A stretch of DNA of 64,000 nucleotides from positions 424,008-488,007 of the forward strand of contig NZ_FONM01000001.1 in assembly GCF_900112935.1 (NCBI RefSeq). The letters are read 5' to 3'. The stretch comes from Trichococcus pasteurii. Lineage in GTDB: Bacteria > Bacillota > Bacilli > Lactobacillales > Aerococcaceae. Position 1 is the stretch's first letter; every line of letters starts with the position of its first letter. This document shows, piece by piece, positions 52,260-61,516 of the stretch. Both the position numbers and the translations under genes were made by a program. The notes below the pieces were generated by a model. The model made no database searches, was not told the origin of the DNA, and worked only from the letters and a program-made list of their open reading frames with translations.

Positions 52260-54405
52260 TCTTTAATCTCCCTTCAAGGTTTTTGGAAATCTTCGTAAGG
52301 ATCGTGATGACGATGATGTACATCAAGCCGATGATCATCCACATATTACCGGAAGCGTAGGTTCTGGCGATAATGATTTTACCGGTCTGTGTCAACTCGA
52401 CAAGTCCGATGATCGACAAAATGGAAGTGTCTTTCAAAGTAATGACGAATTGGTTGATGAATGAAGGAATCATGATGCGGATCGCTTGCGGCAAAATGAT
52501 TTTGTTCATTGTCGTTTGGTAAGTCAAACCTAAGCTGCGACCTGCTTCCATCTGCCCGACATCAACCGCTTTGATACCGCCGCGGAAGATTTCGGCCAGA
52601 TAAGCTGCGGCATTCAAACTCAGTGTGATGATCCCTGCAACGGTCGAGCTCATCCGGAGTCCCATCAATTGCGGAATCGAGAAGTATACGAAGAATGCCA
52701 AAACAATCAATGGCACACCGCGCATGATGTCAACGTAGATGGTTGCGATCCAGTTCAATGCCTTGTTAGGGGAAACGCTGAACAAGCCGATGACGATACC
52801 CAGTGCCAATGCGATCACGATGGATGCAAAAGTGATCAGGATCGTTCTACCTAAACCTTTCATTAACGTTTTCCAGTTTTCTTGGATCAGTCCGAAGAAG
52901 GAAGTGTTGCTTGCTTCTGTGTCGGAACCAAGATAGTCGTTGACGATTTCTTCATAAGTACCGTTGGATTGCAAGTTTGCCAAACCTGTGTTGATCATGT
53001 TCAGCAATTCCGGGTTCGTGTCTTTTGCGACCGCGATTCCGTAAGAGCCGCCTGCTTCTTTTTCGGTAGCCAGTTTCAATGCGATGCCTTGGCCTTCGAT
53101 GGCATAGGCCATAACCGGGTAATCTTCGAATGCCGCAACGGAATTGCCGGCGATGACGTCTTGGTACATGTTGGCTGAATCATCGAAAGTCGCTAATGTG
53201 AAGCCATATTCATCCTTGATGGATTCGGCAAATGTTGCGCCTTCCGTACCGGTTTTGACGGCCACGGTCAGGCCTTCCAAATCTTCATAGCTGTCGATGT
53301 CGCTATCTGCGGCAACAGCCATGACCACACCGCTTTCGAAATACGGTTCGGAAAAATCAAATGTCTGTTTGCGTTCGTCGGTGATGCTCATGCCGGCGAT
53401 GACGGCATCCACTTGTTTAGCTTCCAACGCCTGAAGGGCCGCATTGAATCCCAGTGGGCGGATTTCGATTCCGAAGCCTTGATCTTTAGCGATTGCGCGG
53501 ATCAGATCCATGTCGATGCCCACATAGTTACCGTTCGCATCCTGGAATTCGAATGGGGCGAAAGTTGTGTCGGTTGCGATGATGTAGGTTTTTCCGTTCT
53601 GTGCCGGGACATCCAAACTTGTATCCGCGGATGCGCCAAGGTACTTCTCTTGGATGGCCTGGTAAGTGCCATCCGATTTCAGATTGGCCAAGCCTGCATT
53701 GAACATTGCCAATAATTCAGGGTTTGTATCTTTGGCCACTGCAAAACCATATGAACTGCCGGCTTCTTTGTCTGTAGCCAATTTCAGAGCCAAACCTTGG
53801 TCCTCGATTGCGTAAGCCATTACTGGGTAATCTTCGAATGCCGCTACGGAATTGCCGGATAGGACATCCTGATACATATTGGCGGAATCTTCAAAAACGG
53901 TGGTAGTGAAGCCATATTCATCCTTGATGGATTCGGCAAACGTTGCGCCTTCCGTACCGGTTTTGACGGCTACGTTCTGGCCTTCCAAATCTTCGTAGCT
54001 TGAGATGTCGCTGTCATCGGCAACTGCCATGACCACGCCACTTTCAAAATACGGTTCCGAAAAGTCGAAGGTCTGTTTCCGTTCGTCGGTGATGCTCATG
54101 CCGGCGATGACACCGTCAACTTGCTTGGTCTCCAAGGCCTGCAGCGCGGCATTGAATCCCAATGGACGAATCTCCACTTCAAATCCTTGGTCCTCCGCAA
54201 TTGCTTGGATGAGTTCCATATCGATGCCGACAAAATCGCCGTTCGCATCCTGGAATTCAAATGGTGCAAAAGTGGTGTCTGTTGCGATGACAAACTTTTG
54301 TGTTTCTGTCGCCTCGACTACTTCGTGTTGGGCTGAGCCAAAAATAAAAAAGCCCAAAGCCATGAAGAGCATTGGCAACTTTAGTCGCAGTTTCTTGCTT
54401 AACAT
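52252..54405 (-). CDS. glnP: GlnP: two fused substrate-binding domains plus permease
   Basis: A 717-residue fusion. After a signal/anchor segment (1-30) come two binding domains, about 37-260 and 272-490, then a permease of about five spans (515-715) with the coupling loop [24 protein letters not shown]. Both binding domains open with [17 protein letters not shown] and share long identical stretches, suggesting a recent duplication or gene conversion. Lactococcal GlnP has the same architecture and imports glutamine, glutamate and asparagine. ATG 54405 has AAGGAGGAAAA upstream. Confidence 0.92.
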   Translation of the reverse strand: MLSKKLRLKLPMLFMALGFFIFGSAQHEVVEATETQKFVIATDTTFAPFEFQDANGDFVGIDMELIQAIAEDQGFEVEIRPLGFNAALQALETKQVDGVIAGMSITDERKQTFDFSEPYFESGVVMAVADDSDISSYEDLEGQNVAVKTGTEGATFAESIKDEYGFTTTVFEDSANMYQDVLSGNSVAAFEDYPVMAYAIEDQGLALKLATDKEAGSSYGFAVAKDTNPELLAMFNAGLANLKSDGTYQAIQEKYLGASADTSLDVPAQNGKTYIIATDTTFAPFEFQDANGNYVGIDMDLIRAIAKDQGFGIEIRPLGFNAALQALEAKQVDAVIAGMSITDERKQTFDFSEPYFESGVVMAVAADSDIDSYEDLEGLTVAVKTGTEGATFAESIKDEYGFTLATFDDSANMYQDVIAGNSVAAFEDYPVMAYAIEGQGIALKLATEKEAGGSYGIAVAKDTNPELLNMINTGLANLQSNGTYEEIVNDYLGSDTEASNTSFFGLIQENWKTLMKGLGRTILITFASIVIALALGIVIGLFSVSPNKALNWIATIYVDIMRGVPLIVLAFFVYFSIPQLMGLRMSSTVAGIITLSLNAAAYLAEIFRGGIKAVDVGQMEAGRSLGLTYQTTMNKIILPQAIRIMIPSFINQFVITLKDTSILSIIGLVELTQTGKIIIARTYASGNMWMIIGLMYIIVITILTKISKNLEGRLKNG

Positions 54406-54497
54406 ATTTTTTCCTCCTTATAAACAGCATTCCTTCTGAATAACCATGAGATTACGATGAAGCCTCTGCTTGAATATTCATATAATACCACATCGAG

Positions 54498-54526
54498 ATT
54501 ATATTTTAAATTCTGAGAAATCACAA
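54498..54526 (-). promoter_or_regulatory. Promoter of glnPQ
   Basis: On the minus strand TTGTGA (54526-54521), a 17-base spacer and a perfect TATAAT (54503-54498). Confidence 0.6.
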
Positions 54527-54643
54527 TTGTATAGCGACACGAATATGTTAGGAAAACTGACACAAAAACCAAATGACATAAAAACGCTAACAAACGAACG
54601 TCAATCAATCCGGGTTATTCGGGAATGTTCGGAAAAACGCAGC

Positions 54644-54693
54644 AAAAAGCCCCGACATGATGGCATAAAAGCTGTCATGTCAGGGCTTTTTTT
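54644..54693. terminator. Terminator after the YvrJ-family gene
   Basis: AAAAAGCCC(C)GACATGA and TCATGTCAGGGCTTTTT arms with a 14-base loop; T runs on both strands. It follows the minus-strand microprotein gene. Confidence 0.82.
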
Positions 54694-54717
54694 AGGTCTG
54701 GTGAGGCCAAGGCGTGA

Positions 54718-54870
54718 TCATTTAAAGGCCCGGCTCAGGTCTTCAATCGCGCCGACAAGTGCATCGAGCTTTTTTTCCATCCGGTGCAGCAAGTACATTG
54801 CGATTACGATCGGAAAACCGGTATTGCTGATCAATTCCATATATGCCAACACATCTACGTTCGCATCCAT
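54718..54870 (-). CDS. YvrJ-family small membrane protein
   Basis: A 50-residue protein reading MDANVDVLAYMELISN, then a single hydrophobic segment TGFPIVIAMYLLHRMEKKL and an amphipathic tail AIEDLSRAF. GFPI...YLL.R.E.KL is the YvrJ family pattern; the function is unknown. ATG 54870 has AAGGAGGG seven bases upstream, a very strong site. An overlapping ATG at 54874 is out of frame. A terminator follows, so it appears to be expressed alone or at the end of the HAD transcript 79 bases upstream. Confidence 0.8.
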   Translation of the reverse strand: MDANVDVLAYMELISNTGFPIVIAMYLLHRMEKKLDALVGAIEDLSRAFK

Positions 54871-54949
54871 TCATTTTCCCTCCTTTCCTACATCCATAAA
54901 GACGAAGGTAAAGGGGGGAAGTGTAACTGTCAGCGTTCTGTTTTCGGAA

Positions 54950-55819
54950 TCACAAATTTTCGTTGATGCAGCGCATGATTGCCTCGGCAACGCCGTTTTC
55001 TGAGTTTTTGGAAGTGAGGTACTTCGCAAATTCCTTGACTCCGTCTTCAGCATTGGCCACTGCGAAGCTGGCGCCGGCTACTTTCAGCATGGAGACGTCA
55101 TTGAAATTGTCCCCGATGGCCATGACATTCTCCAACGGAATGCCTCTTTTTTTGGCGAACTTTTCCAAAGCGATCCCTTTTTGTGCTTCCACATGATTGA
55201 TTTCGATGTTGTTCCGGAAGGAAGAGGTCACGACCAACCGGCTGTCCTCTGCCAACTTTGTCCGGATCGGATCCAGTTCGCTTTGTCCGGAATCGCTGAA
55301 TACCAGAATCTTCAGTACTTGCTGGGCATGGTCGTCCAGAACGTCTTTGAAGTTGTCGACATAGTTAACGTGCATCAGTTCCAAACGGGCGACCGCCAGG
55401 ACAAGCGCCATTTTGAAAGTTGTGTCAGGGTTTGTCTCATGGAGCAGCGAAGTAGTCGCTTCGATCCGGCGCACTTTGTCATCCGAGTATATGCCTTTAG
55501 ATGTCATGAGTTCGCAATAGAGACCGTATTTTTTCACATCTTCCAAGATGTGGCGTGTGGTTGTTTTATCGATCCCCAGGTTTTCGACCAGTTGTCCATC
55601 TTCGTCAAATACTTGTCCGCCGTTCAGTGTGATCATGGGACAGTCGATGCCGACTTCCTTCAGAGCCGGAACAGCTTCGGTATACCCTCTGCCGGTAGCG
55701 ACCATAAATTTGATGCCTAATCTATTTGCTTCATTGATGGCGCTCACGTTTGATTCGGAGACTTCCATCTTATCGTTCAATAGGGTGCCGTCCATATCCG
55801 AGACGATCAGTTCAATCAT
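54950..55819 (-). CDS. Cof-type HAD-IIB phosphatase
   Basis: A 289-residue HAD hydrolase. Motif I is SDMDGTLLND, motif II ATGRGYTEA, motif III the lysine of EAQKGIALEKFAKKRGI, and motif IV AIGDNFNDVSML; the large insert cap (residues 85-195) is the IIB type seen in Cof/YidA. Such enzymes act on sugar phosphates or flavin phosphates. ATG 55819 has AGGAGGATG upstream; the frame extends to 55873 without a site. The YvrJ gene follows it. Confidence 0.88.
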   Translation of the reverse strand: MIELIVSDMDGTLLNDKMEVSESNVSAINEANRLGIKFMVATGRGYTEAVPALKEVGIDCPMITLNGGQVFDEDGQLVENLGIDKTTTRHILEDVKKYGLYCELMTSKGIYSDDKVRRIEATTSLLHETNPDTTFKMALVLAVARLELMHVNYVDNFKDVLDDHAQQVLKILVFSDSGQSELDPIRTKLAEDSRLVVTSSFRNNIEINHVEAQKGIALEKFAKKRGIPLENVMAIGDNFNDVSMLKVAGASFAVANAEDGVKEFAKYLTSKNSENGVAEAIMRCINENL

Positions 55820-56011
55820 ACATTCATCCTCCTGTTCGGTAATTGCAGTATATTCACCCTTATATTCTACCATGCTTTTTCATTTTGGAAAAAATAAGTT
55901 CAGGCCAACTAAAATAATCGCCCGGAAGATGGAAGGGCTGAAAAGGATCCGTCTATTATGGTAAGATAGTTGCAACCGGAATTGAAAAATATGATAGATA
56001 GTGGTGTGAAT

Positions 56012-56686
56012 ATGAAAGCAATTATCCATAACGAGTGGCAAGAGAAGCTGGAAAAGGAGTTTGAGGCGCCGTATTATCAACAGCTGCGCGCCTTCCTGAA
56101 GGAAGAATACCTGAACGAAACGGTCTATCCCGGGATGCATCATATCTGGGAAGCCTTCGAATTGACGCCGTACAACAAGGTGAAAGTGGTCATACTCGGG
56201 CAGGATCCTTATCACGGCCCGGATCAAGCGCATGGGTTGAGTTTTTCGGTCCAAAAAGGGATCAAATTGCCGCCTTCCTTGGTAAACATCTACAAGGAAC
56301 TGCAGGATGACTTGGGAATAGAGCCGGCGAAACACGGCGATTTGACATCCTGGGCGAAGCAAGGCGTCTTCCTGCTGAACACGGTCCTGACGGTGCGCGG
56401 CGGGGAAGCCAATTCCCATCGCGGAAAAGGCTGGGAATTGTTGACCGATGCCGTCATCCGAGCGCTGAACGAGCGGGAAGAACCGGTCGTCTTCATCCTT
56501 TGGGGAAACGCATCGATAGCCAAAAAAGTGTTCATCGATACAACGAAGCATGTCGTGATCACATCTCCGCACCCAAGCCCATTATCTTCCTATAGAGGAT
56601 TCTTCGGGTCGAAGCCTTTTTCCAAAACGAATGAAGCACTGCGCTTGTTCGGTGTGGAGCCGATCGACTGGCGTTTGCCGGATTGA
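56012..56686 (+). CDS. ung: Uracil-DNA glycosylase
   Basis: A 224-residue family 1 UDG that removes uracil from DNA. The catalytic water-activating loop [18 protein letters not shown] is near residues 64-81 and the minor-groove loop [13 protein letters not shown] near 188-200; [16 protein letters not shown] is the conserved uracil pocket. ATG 56012 gives the usual length; upstream in-frame starts at 55970 and 55994 have no better ribosome site. The alpha/beta hydrolase follows after 21 bases. Confidence 0.95.
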   Translation: MKAIIHNEWQEKLEKEFEAPYYQQLRAFLKEEYLNETVYPGMHHIWEAFELTPYNKVKVVILGQDPYHGPDQAHGLSFSVQKGIKLPPSLVNIYKELQDDLGIEPAKHGDLTSWAKQGVFLLNTVLTVRGGEANSHRGKGWELLTDAVIRALNEREEPVVFILWGNASIAKKVFIDTTKHVVITSPHPSPLSSYRGFFGSKPFSKTNEALRLFGVEPIDWRLPD

Positions 56687-56707
56687 TAGAAGAAAGGGGC
56701 ATTGCCT

Positions 56708-57418
56708 ATGAGAGGAAAGACATTGAAGACCGGAAAAGGAAAGCTCTACTATCAGGTAGGGGGTTCCGGTGATGCGTTGCTCCTGTTGCATGGAAATGGA
56801 GAGAGTTCGGACATCTTCGCCCAGCAGTTTCCTTTTTTTACGAAATACTTCACGGTCTATGCGCTTGATACGCGAGGCCACGGCAAATCAGCTCTGGGAG
56901 TGGAGCGGCTGACATTCAAGCAGATTGCAACGGATATCCTGGCCTTGCTGGATAAGGAAGGGATTCAACGGGTCCATGTGCTCGGGTTCAGTGATGGCGG
57001 CAATTTGGGCTTATATTTAGCGGCCCATCATCCCGAGCGGATCGCTTCTTTGATTGCGATGGGGGCGAATTACGAAGCGGATGGCCTGACCGACGCCTGC
57101 AACGAAGAAACATTGGAGCGATACGAGGAGCTGCTGGCGTTACCGGATTCCGATCCGGAAAAAATCCAGCGACTGTGCATCCATAATCTTATGCTGGAGG
57201 AATTGGATCTCTCGGCGGAAGACCTGAGCCGAATACAAGCGCCAACCATGCTGCTGGCGGGTGAATTCGATCTGATCCGTGACGACCAAACGGAGGCAAT
57301 GCACCGCCTGATTCCCGGGTCGCGGAAATACATCGTGCCCGGCGGAAGCCATAGCTTTTTCGTGGATGATCCGAAAGTGCTGGAACAGCTTGCGAAAAAA
57401 TTCTATTCAAGTTTGTGA
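56708..57418 (+). CDS. Alpha/beta hydrolase
   Basis: A 236-residue protein of the alpha/beta hydrolase fold. LLLLHGNGESSDIF is the oxyanion region, GFSDGGNLG the nucleophile elbow with Ser near residue 95, the acid is likely Asp in GEFDLIRDD, and the histidine in GGSHSFF near residue 217. It likely hydrolyses an ester or related bond; the substrate is unknown. ATG 56708 has AAAGGGG upstream. It may be cotranscribed with ung. Confidence 0.85.
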   Translation: MRGKTLKTGKGKLYYQVGGSGDALLLLHGNGESSDIFAQQFPFFTKYFTVYALDTRGHGKSALGVERLTFKQIATDILALLDKEGIQRVHVLGFSDGGNLGLYLAAHHPERIASLIAMGANYEADGLTDACNEETLERYEELLALPDSDPEKIQRLCIHNLMLEELDLSAEDLSRIQAPTMLLAGEFDLIRDDQTEAMHRLIPGSRKYIVPGGSHSFFVDDPKVLEQLAKKFYSSL

Positions 57419-57543
57419 TTCCCGGAGCGTATCAGGAGGTGCTTCAGGGAAATTATGTTAGAATAAAATTCTGAAACGTCGCCGGTGGCAGTCATTCGCT
57501 GCAGCGCAACTTTTGATCTGGAAAAGTGAAAATACAAACAAAG

Positions 57544-57590
57544 GCACGATATGTAGTGTGGATTCGAGAAAAGCACACTATATGTTGTGT
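57544..57590. promoter_or_regulatory. Paired NrdR boxes
   Basis: Two 16-base sites, GCACGATATGTAGTGT (57544-57559) and ACACTATATGTTGTGT (57575-57590), match the NrdR box acaCwAtATaTwGtGt. Their centres are 31 bases apart, three helical turns, as is usual for NrdR pairs. Confidence 0.9.
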
Positions 57591-57597
57591 CTTTTTG

Positions 57598-57626
57598 TTG
57601 TAATTCCATCCTCGCAACCGTATAAT
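57598..57626 (+). promoter_or_regulatory. Promoter of nrdIEF
   Basis: TTGTAA (57598-57603), a 17-base spacer and a perfect TATAAT (57621-57626), just downstream of the NrdR boxes. Confidence 0.7.
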
Positions 57627-57660
57627 GGGTGAAGAACAGTTGGGAAAAGGGTGATGCAAA

Positions 57661-58026
57661 ATGAAGGTAGTGTTTATGTCGTTGACCGGCCAAACGCGGA
57701 AGTTCGTAAAAAAACTGGGCCTTGAAACCATCGAATTGACGGCCGGTAATGCCTTCCGGACGATTGATGAGCCGTTCATCATCGTGACCCCGACCTACGA
57801 TAAAGAGGTGACGGATATTCTGGTCGATTTCATCGAGACCGATCGGAACCGTTCTTTCTTCAAAGGCGTGGCGGGTGGCGGGAACCTGAATTTCGGCAAG
57901 CTTTTCGGCTTTACCGCAAAGGACTTGGCACACGATTATGGCGTCCCGCTTCTGCACTTGTTTGAGTTTCAGGGCAACGAGAAAGACATTCAGATTTTGA
58001 AAGAGAAGGTGACGGAACTTGGATAG
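57661..58026 (+). CDS. nrdI: NrdI flavodoxin-like ribonucleotide reductase activator
   Basis: A 121-residue FMN protein. MSLTGQTRKFVKKLG binds the FMN phosphate, TPTYDKEVTDI and GGGNLNFGKLFGFTAKDL are the family signatures. It supplies the oxidant that assembles the dimanganese-tyrosyl radical in NrdF. ATG 57661 has AAAAGGGTG upstream. Its end overlaps nrdE by 8 bases. The NrdR boxes upstream indicate nucleotide-responsive repression. Confidence 0.93.
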   Translation: MKVVFMSLTGQTRKFVKKLGLETIELTAGNAFRTIDEPFIIVTPTYDKEVTDILVDFIETDRNRSFFKGVAGGGNLNFGKLFGFTAKDLAHDYGVPLLHLFEFQGNEKDIQILKEKVTELG

Positions 58027-60196
58027 TCCAAAATTAGTAACCAAAACAGAAGATGTAACCTATTATAAATTGAACAACGAAATAAATCGTCCGATTGATA
58101 ACGCAATCCCTTTACACAAGGACAAGGAAGCCGTAAGGGCATATTTCCTGGAGCATGTGAATCCGAACACTGTTTTCTTCTATACATTGGATGAAAAATT
58201 GAATTATTTGATCGAGCAGGACTACATCGAAAAAGAATTTCTGGAGAAATACCCGCTCGATTTCATCAAAAAGCTGATGCAGGATACGTACAACAAGAAA
58301 TTTCGTTTCAAGTCGTTCATGGCTGCCTACAAGTTTTATACCCAGTACGCGCTGAAAACAAACGACGGCAAACGTTATTTGGAACGATATGAAGACCGGA
58401 TCGTCTTCAATGCCCTCTTTTTGGCTGACGGGGACCAGCAGTTGGCTGTCGACCTGGCGGAAGAGATGATCCATCAACGCTACCAACCGGCGACGCCGAC
58501 CTTTTTGAATGCCGGCAGAAAACGCCGTGGGGAATTGGTGTCGTGCTTCCTGATCCAAACGACAGATGACATGAACAGCATCGGCCGTACAATCAATAGT
58601 GCCCTGCAGTTGTCCCGCATTGGCGGAGGCGTTGGCGTGAACTTGTCTAATGTCCGGGCGGCGGGCGATCCAATCAAAAAAATCGAGAATGCGTCGAGCG
58701 GTGTCGTGCCGATCATGAAGCTTCTCGAGGACAGCTTCAGCTATTCCAACCAGTTGGGCCAGCGCAACGGGGCCGGCGCGGTGTACTTGAGCGTATTCCA
58801 TCCGGACATCGTGGCCTTCCTGTCCACGAAAAAAGAGAATGCGGATGAAAAAATCCGCGTGAAGACTTTGTCGTTGGGTCTCGTCATTCCGGACAAATTC
58901 TATGAACTGGCGGCGAAGGACGATCAGATGTACCTCTTCAGCCCTTATGATGTGGAGCGGATTTACGGAAAACCATTCTCCTATGTCGACATCACCGCTG
59001 AATACGAGAATCTGGTCAATAATCCGGATATCTCCAAATCGAAGATCCGCGCCCGCGATCTTGAGAACGAAATCAGCAAACTGCAGCAGGAATCCGGCTA
59101 TCCTTACATCATCAACATCGATACAGCCAACCGCGCCAATCCGGTGGACGGAACAATCGTCATGAGCAATCTTTGCTCGGAAATTCTGCAGGTGCAACAA
59201 CCATCCTTGCTGAACGATAAGCAGGAATATGAAGTGCTCGGGACGGACATCAGCTGCAATTTGGGTTCAACGAACATTCCGAACCTGATGCAGTCGCCTG
59301 ATTTCGGAAAATCGGTCGAAACGATGGTCCGTGCCTTGACATATGTAACCGACCATTCAAGCATCGATGCGGTCCCGACAATCAAAAACGGGAACGATCA
59401 AGCGCATACGATCGGTTTGGGCGGCATGGGCTTGCATACGATGTTCGCGATCAATCAGATGCATTACGGGTCGCCGGAATCCATCGAATTCACGGACGTC
59501 TACTTTATGCTTTTGAATTATTATACATTGGCAGCCAGCAACAAAATCGCCAAGGAACGCGGACAATCATTTGCCAATTTCGAGAAATCCACCTACTGCA
59601 CGGGTGAGTATTTTGATGCCTACACCGATTCCGATGTTGTTTTCCAATCCGAAAAAGTGAAACAAATTTTTGAGGGCATCAAAGTCCCTACGAAGGAAGA
59701 CTGGTTGCAGTTGAAGCAAGCAATCCATGAAACCGGCTTGTATCACCAGAACCGTTTGGCGATCGCACCGACCGGATCAATCAGTTACGTAAATGAAACG
59801 AGTGCGAGCCTGCACCCGATCACACGCCTGATTGAAGAACGCCAAGAGAAGAAAACCGGGAAGACTTATTATCCGGCTCCGCAGCTTTCCAACGAAACGA
59901 TGCCTTATTATCGTTCGGCCTATGATATCGATATGCGCCGTGTCATCGATATTTATGTCGCTGCCCAAAAGCACATCGACCAAGGCATGAGCCTGACTTT
60001 GTTCATGCGATCGGAATTGCCGGAAGGCATGTACGAATGGAAAGAAGGGCGCACCAATAAAATGACGACACGCGATCTGAACATCCTGCGCAATTACGCA
60101 TGGAGAAAAGGCGCAAAATCCATTTATTATGTGCGTACCTTTACGGAAAACAACGACGAAATCGGAGCGAATGCTTGCGAATCATGCACAATCTGA
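58019..60196 (+). CDS. nrdE: Class Ib ribonucleotide reductase alpha subunit
   Basis: A 725-residue catalytic subunit. Active-site residues are visible: the first cysteine in GELVSCFLIQT, the second in SNLCSEILQ with its NxCxE pattern, the paired Tyr-Tyr in SIYYVRTF, and the C-terminal redox pair in GANACESCTI. There is no ATP-cone at the N-terminus, as expected for NrdE. The start is TTG 58019 inside the end of nrdI, with GAAGGTG upstream. Confidence 0.95.
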   Translation: MDSPKLVTKTEDVTYYKLNNEINRPIDNAIPLHKDKEAVRAYFLEHVNPNTVFFYTLDEKLNYLIEQDYIEKEFLEKYPLDFIKKLMQDTYNKKFRFKSFMAAYKFYTQYALKTNDGKRYLERYEDRIVFNALFLADGDQQLAVDLAEEMIHQRYQPATPTFLNAGRKRRGELVSCFLIQTTDDMNSIGRTINSALQLSRIGGGVGVNLSNVRAAGDPIKKIENASSGVVPIMKLLEDSFSYSNQLGQRNGAGAVYLSVFHPDIVAFLSTKKENADEKIRVKTLSLGLVIPDKFYELAAKDDQMYLFSPYDVERIYGKPFSYVDITAEYENLVNNPDISKSKIRARDLENEISKLQQESGYPYIINIDTANRANPVDGTIVMSNLCSEILQVQQPSLLNDKQEYEVLGTDISCNLGSTNIPNLMQSPDFGKSVETMVRALTYVTDHSSIDAVPTIKNGNDQAHTIGLGGMGLHTMFAINQMHYGSPESIEFTDVYFMLLNYYTLAASNKIAKERGQSFANFEKSTYCTGEYFDAYTDSDVVFQSEKVKQIFEGIKVPTKEDWLQLKQAIHETGLYHQNRLAIAPTGSISYVNETSASLHPITRLIEERQEKKTGKTYYPAPQLSNETMPYYRSAYDIDMRRVIDIYVAAQKHIDQGMSLTLFMRSELPEGMYEWKEGRTNKMTTRDLNILRNYAWRKGAKSIYYVRTFTENNDEIGANACESCTI

Positions 60197-60264
60197 TGAG
60201 GCAGCGCAACTGTATTCGATTACCCGTCATGCAATAATCGGAAAGTCTAACGGAGGAATGAAAG

Positions 60265-61230
60265 ATGGCAAACAAGCCTTATATAGCAATCAACTGGAAC
60301 AGCATCGAAGACATGCTGGACAAGTTGACATGGGAAAAACTGACGGAGCAATTTTGGCTGGATACGCGGATTCCGTTGTCCAATGACTTGGACGACTGGC
60401 GCACCCTCAGCAAAGCCGAGCAGGATATGTTGGGGAAAGTGTTCGGCGGCTTGACGCTTTTGGACACGCTGCAATCGCAGGACGGCATCGCCGCTATGAA
60501 AGAAGATATGCGCACGCAACACGAGGAAGCGGTCCTGAACAACATCCAATTCATGGAATCGGTCCACGCGAAAAGCTACTCCTCGATCTTCAGTACTTTG
60601 AACACAAAAGCTGAAATCGAGGACATCTTCAACTGGACCAACAGCAACGAATTCATCCAGAAAAAAGCCAGTCTGATCAACGATATCTACAAATCCGGGA
60701 ATCAGCTGGAAAAGAAAGCCGCCAGCGTCCTGCTGGAGTCGTTCCTATTCTATTCGGGATTCTATGCACCGCTTTGGTATCTAGGCAACAACAAATTGCC
60801 GAACGTGGCGGAGATCATCAAATTGATCCTGCGCGACGAGTCGGTTCACGGAACCTATATCGGCTACAAATTCCAGATCGCTTACAACCAACTGTCCGAA
60901 GCGGAACAGGAAGAAGTAAAGAATTGGGTCTACATGCTGACCTATGAACTGTACAACAATGAAGTGAAATACACGCAATACATCTACGACGAGCTGGGTT
61001 GGACGGAGCGCGTCAAAGTGTTCATCCGCTACAACGCGAACAAAGCCTTGCAGAACCTGGGCTTCGATCCGTTGTTCCCGGACACGGCCGACGATGTGAA
61101 CCCGATCGTCATGAACGGCATCTCGACCGGCACCAGCAACCACGACTTCTTCTCGCAAGTCGGCAACGGCTACCTTTTGGGAGCCGTCGAGGCGATGGAA
61201 GACGAAGATTACGTCAAATGGTTGGACTAA
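60265..61230 (+). CDS. nrdF: Class Ib ribonucleotide reductase beta subunit
   Basis: A 321-residue ferritin-like radical subunit. The metal ligands appear in QDGIAAMKEDMRTQHEEAVLNNIQFMESVHAKSY and LRDESVHGTYIGYK; the radical tyrosine is in HAKSYSSIF. It follows nrdE after 68 bases behind CGGAGGAATG. With NrdI and NrdE it makes deoxyribonucleotides. No nrdH glutaredoxin gene is in this cluster. Confidence 0.95.
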   Translation: MANKPYIAINWNSIEDMLDKLTWEKLTEQFWLDTRIPLSNDLDDWRTLSKAEQDMLGKVFGGLTLLDTLQSQDGIAAMKEDMRTQHEEAVLNNIQFMESVHAKSYSSIFSTLNTKAEIEDIFNWTNSNEFIQKKASLINDIYKSGNQLEKKAASVLLESFLFYSGFYAPLWYLGNNKLPNVAEIIKLILRDESVHGTYIGYKFQIAYNQLSEAEQEEVKNWVYMLTYELYNNEVKYTQYIYDELGWTERVKVFIRYNANKALQNLGFDPLFPDTADDVNPIVMNGISTGTSNHDFFSQVGNGYLLGAVEAMEDEDYVKWLD

Positions 61231-61232
61231 CA

Positions 61233-61282
61233 CAAAAAGCAAGGAGAGCAGCGGATCGATCCGCTGCTTTCCTTGCTTTTTT
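61233..61282 (+). terminator. Intrinsic terminator of nrdIEF
   Basis: AAAAAGCAAGGAGAGCAGCGG and CCGCTGCTTTCCTTGCTTTTT form a long stem with a small internal mismatch around ATCGAT. Confidence 0.88.
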
Positions 61283-61304
61283 GCTGATTATTGAATCTAA
61301 GGAC

Positions 61305-61341
61305 CCAAAGGATGGATAACTTCCGGTTATCCATCCTTTGG
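61305..61341. repeat. Perfect 16-bp inverted repeat without T run
   Basis: CCAAAGGATGGATAAC (61305-61320) and its exact complement (61326-61341) around TTCCG. There is no T tract on either strand, so it is not a plain intrinsic terminator. Confidence 0.7.
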
Positions 61342-61477
61342 TGGGCTATTCCATTTTTTTCGAAAGAAATGCATTAACACCATGGTTTCATTGCTGTTTA
61401 CAAAATAATTACAGCGAATTCAAAGGTTATTTACAACCATCTGTTAGTATTTATTTGTAGTCAAATACGTAATGAAA

Positions 61478-61495
61478 AACAATGAAATCATTGTT
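61478..61495. promoter_or_regulatory. Operator-like palindrome before the transport operon
   Basis: AACAATGA, two bases, TCATTGTT is a perfect 8-bp inverted repeat 22 bases before the start codon, suitable for a dimeric repressor. Confidence 0.4.
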
Positions 61496-61516
61496 CACAA
61501 ATAAGGAGAGAATAAA

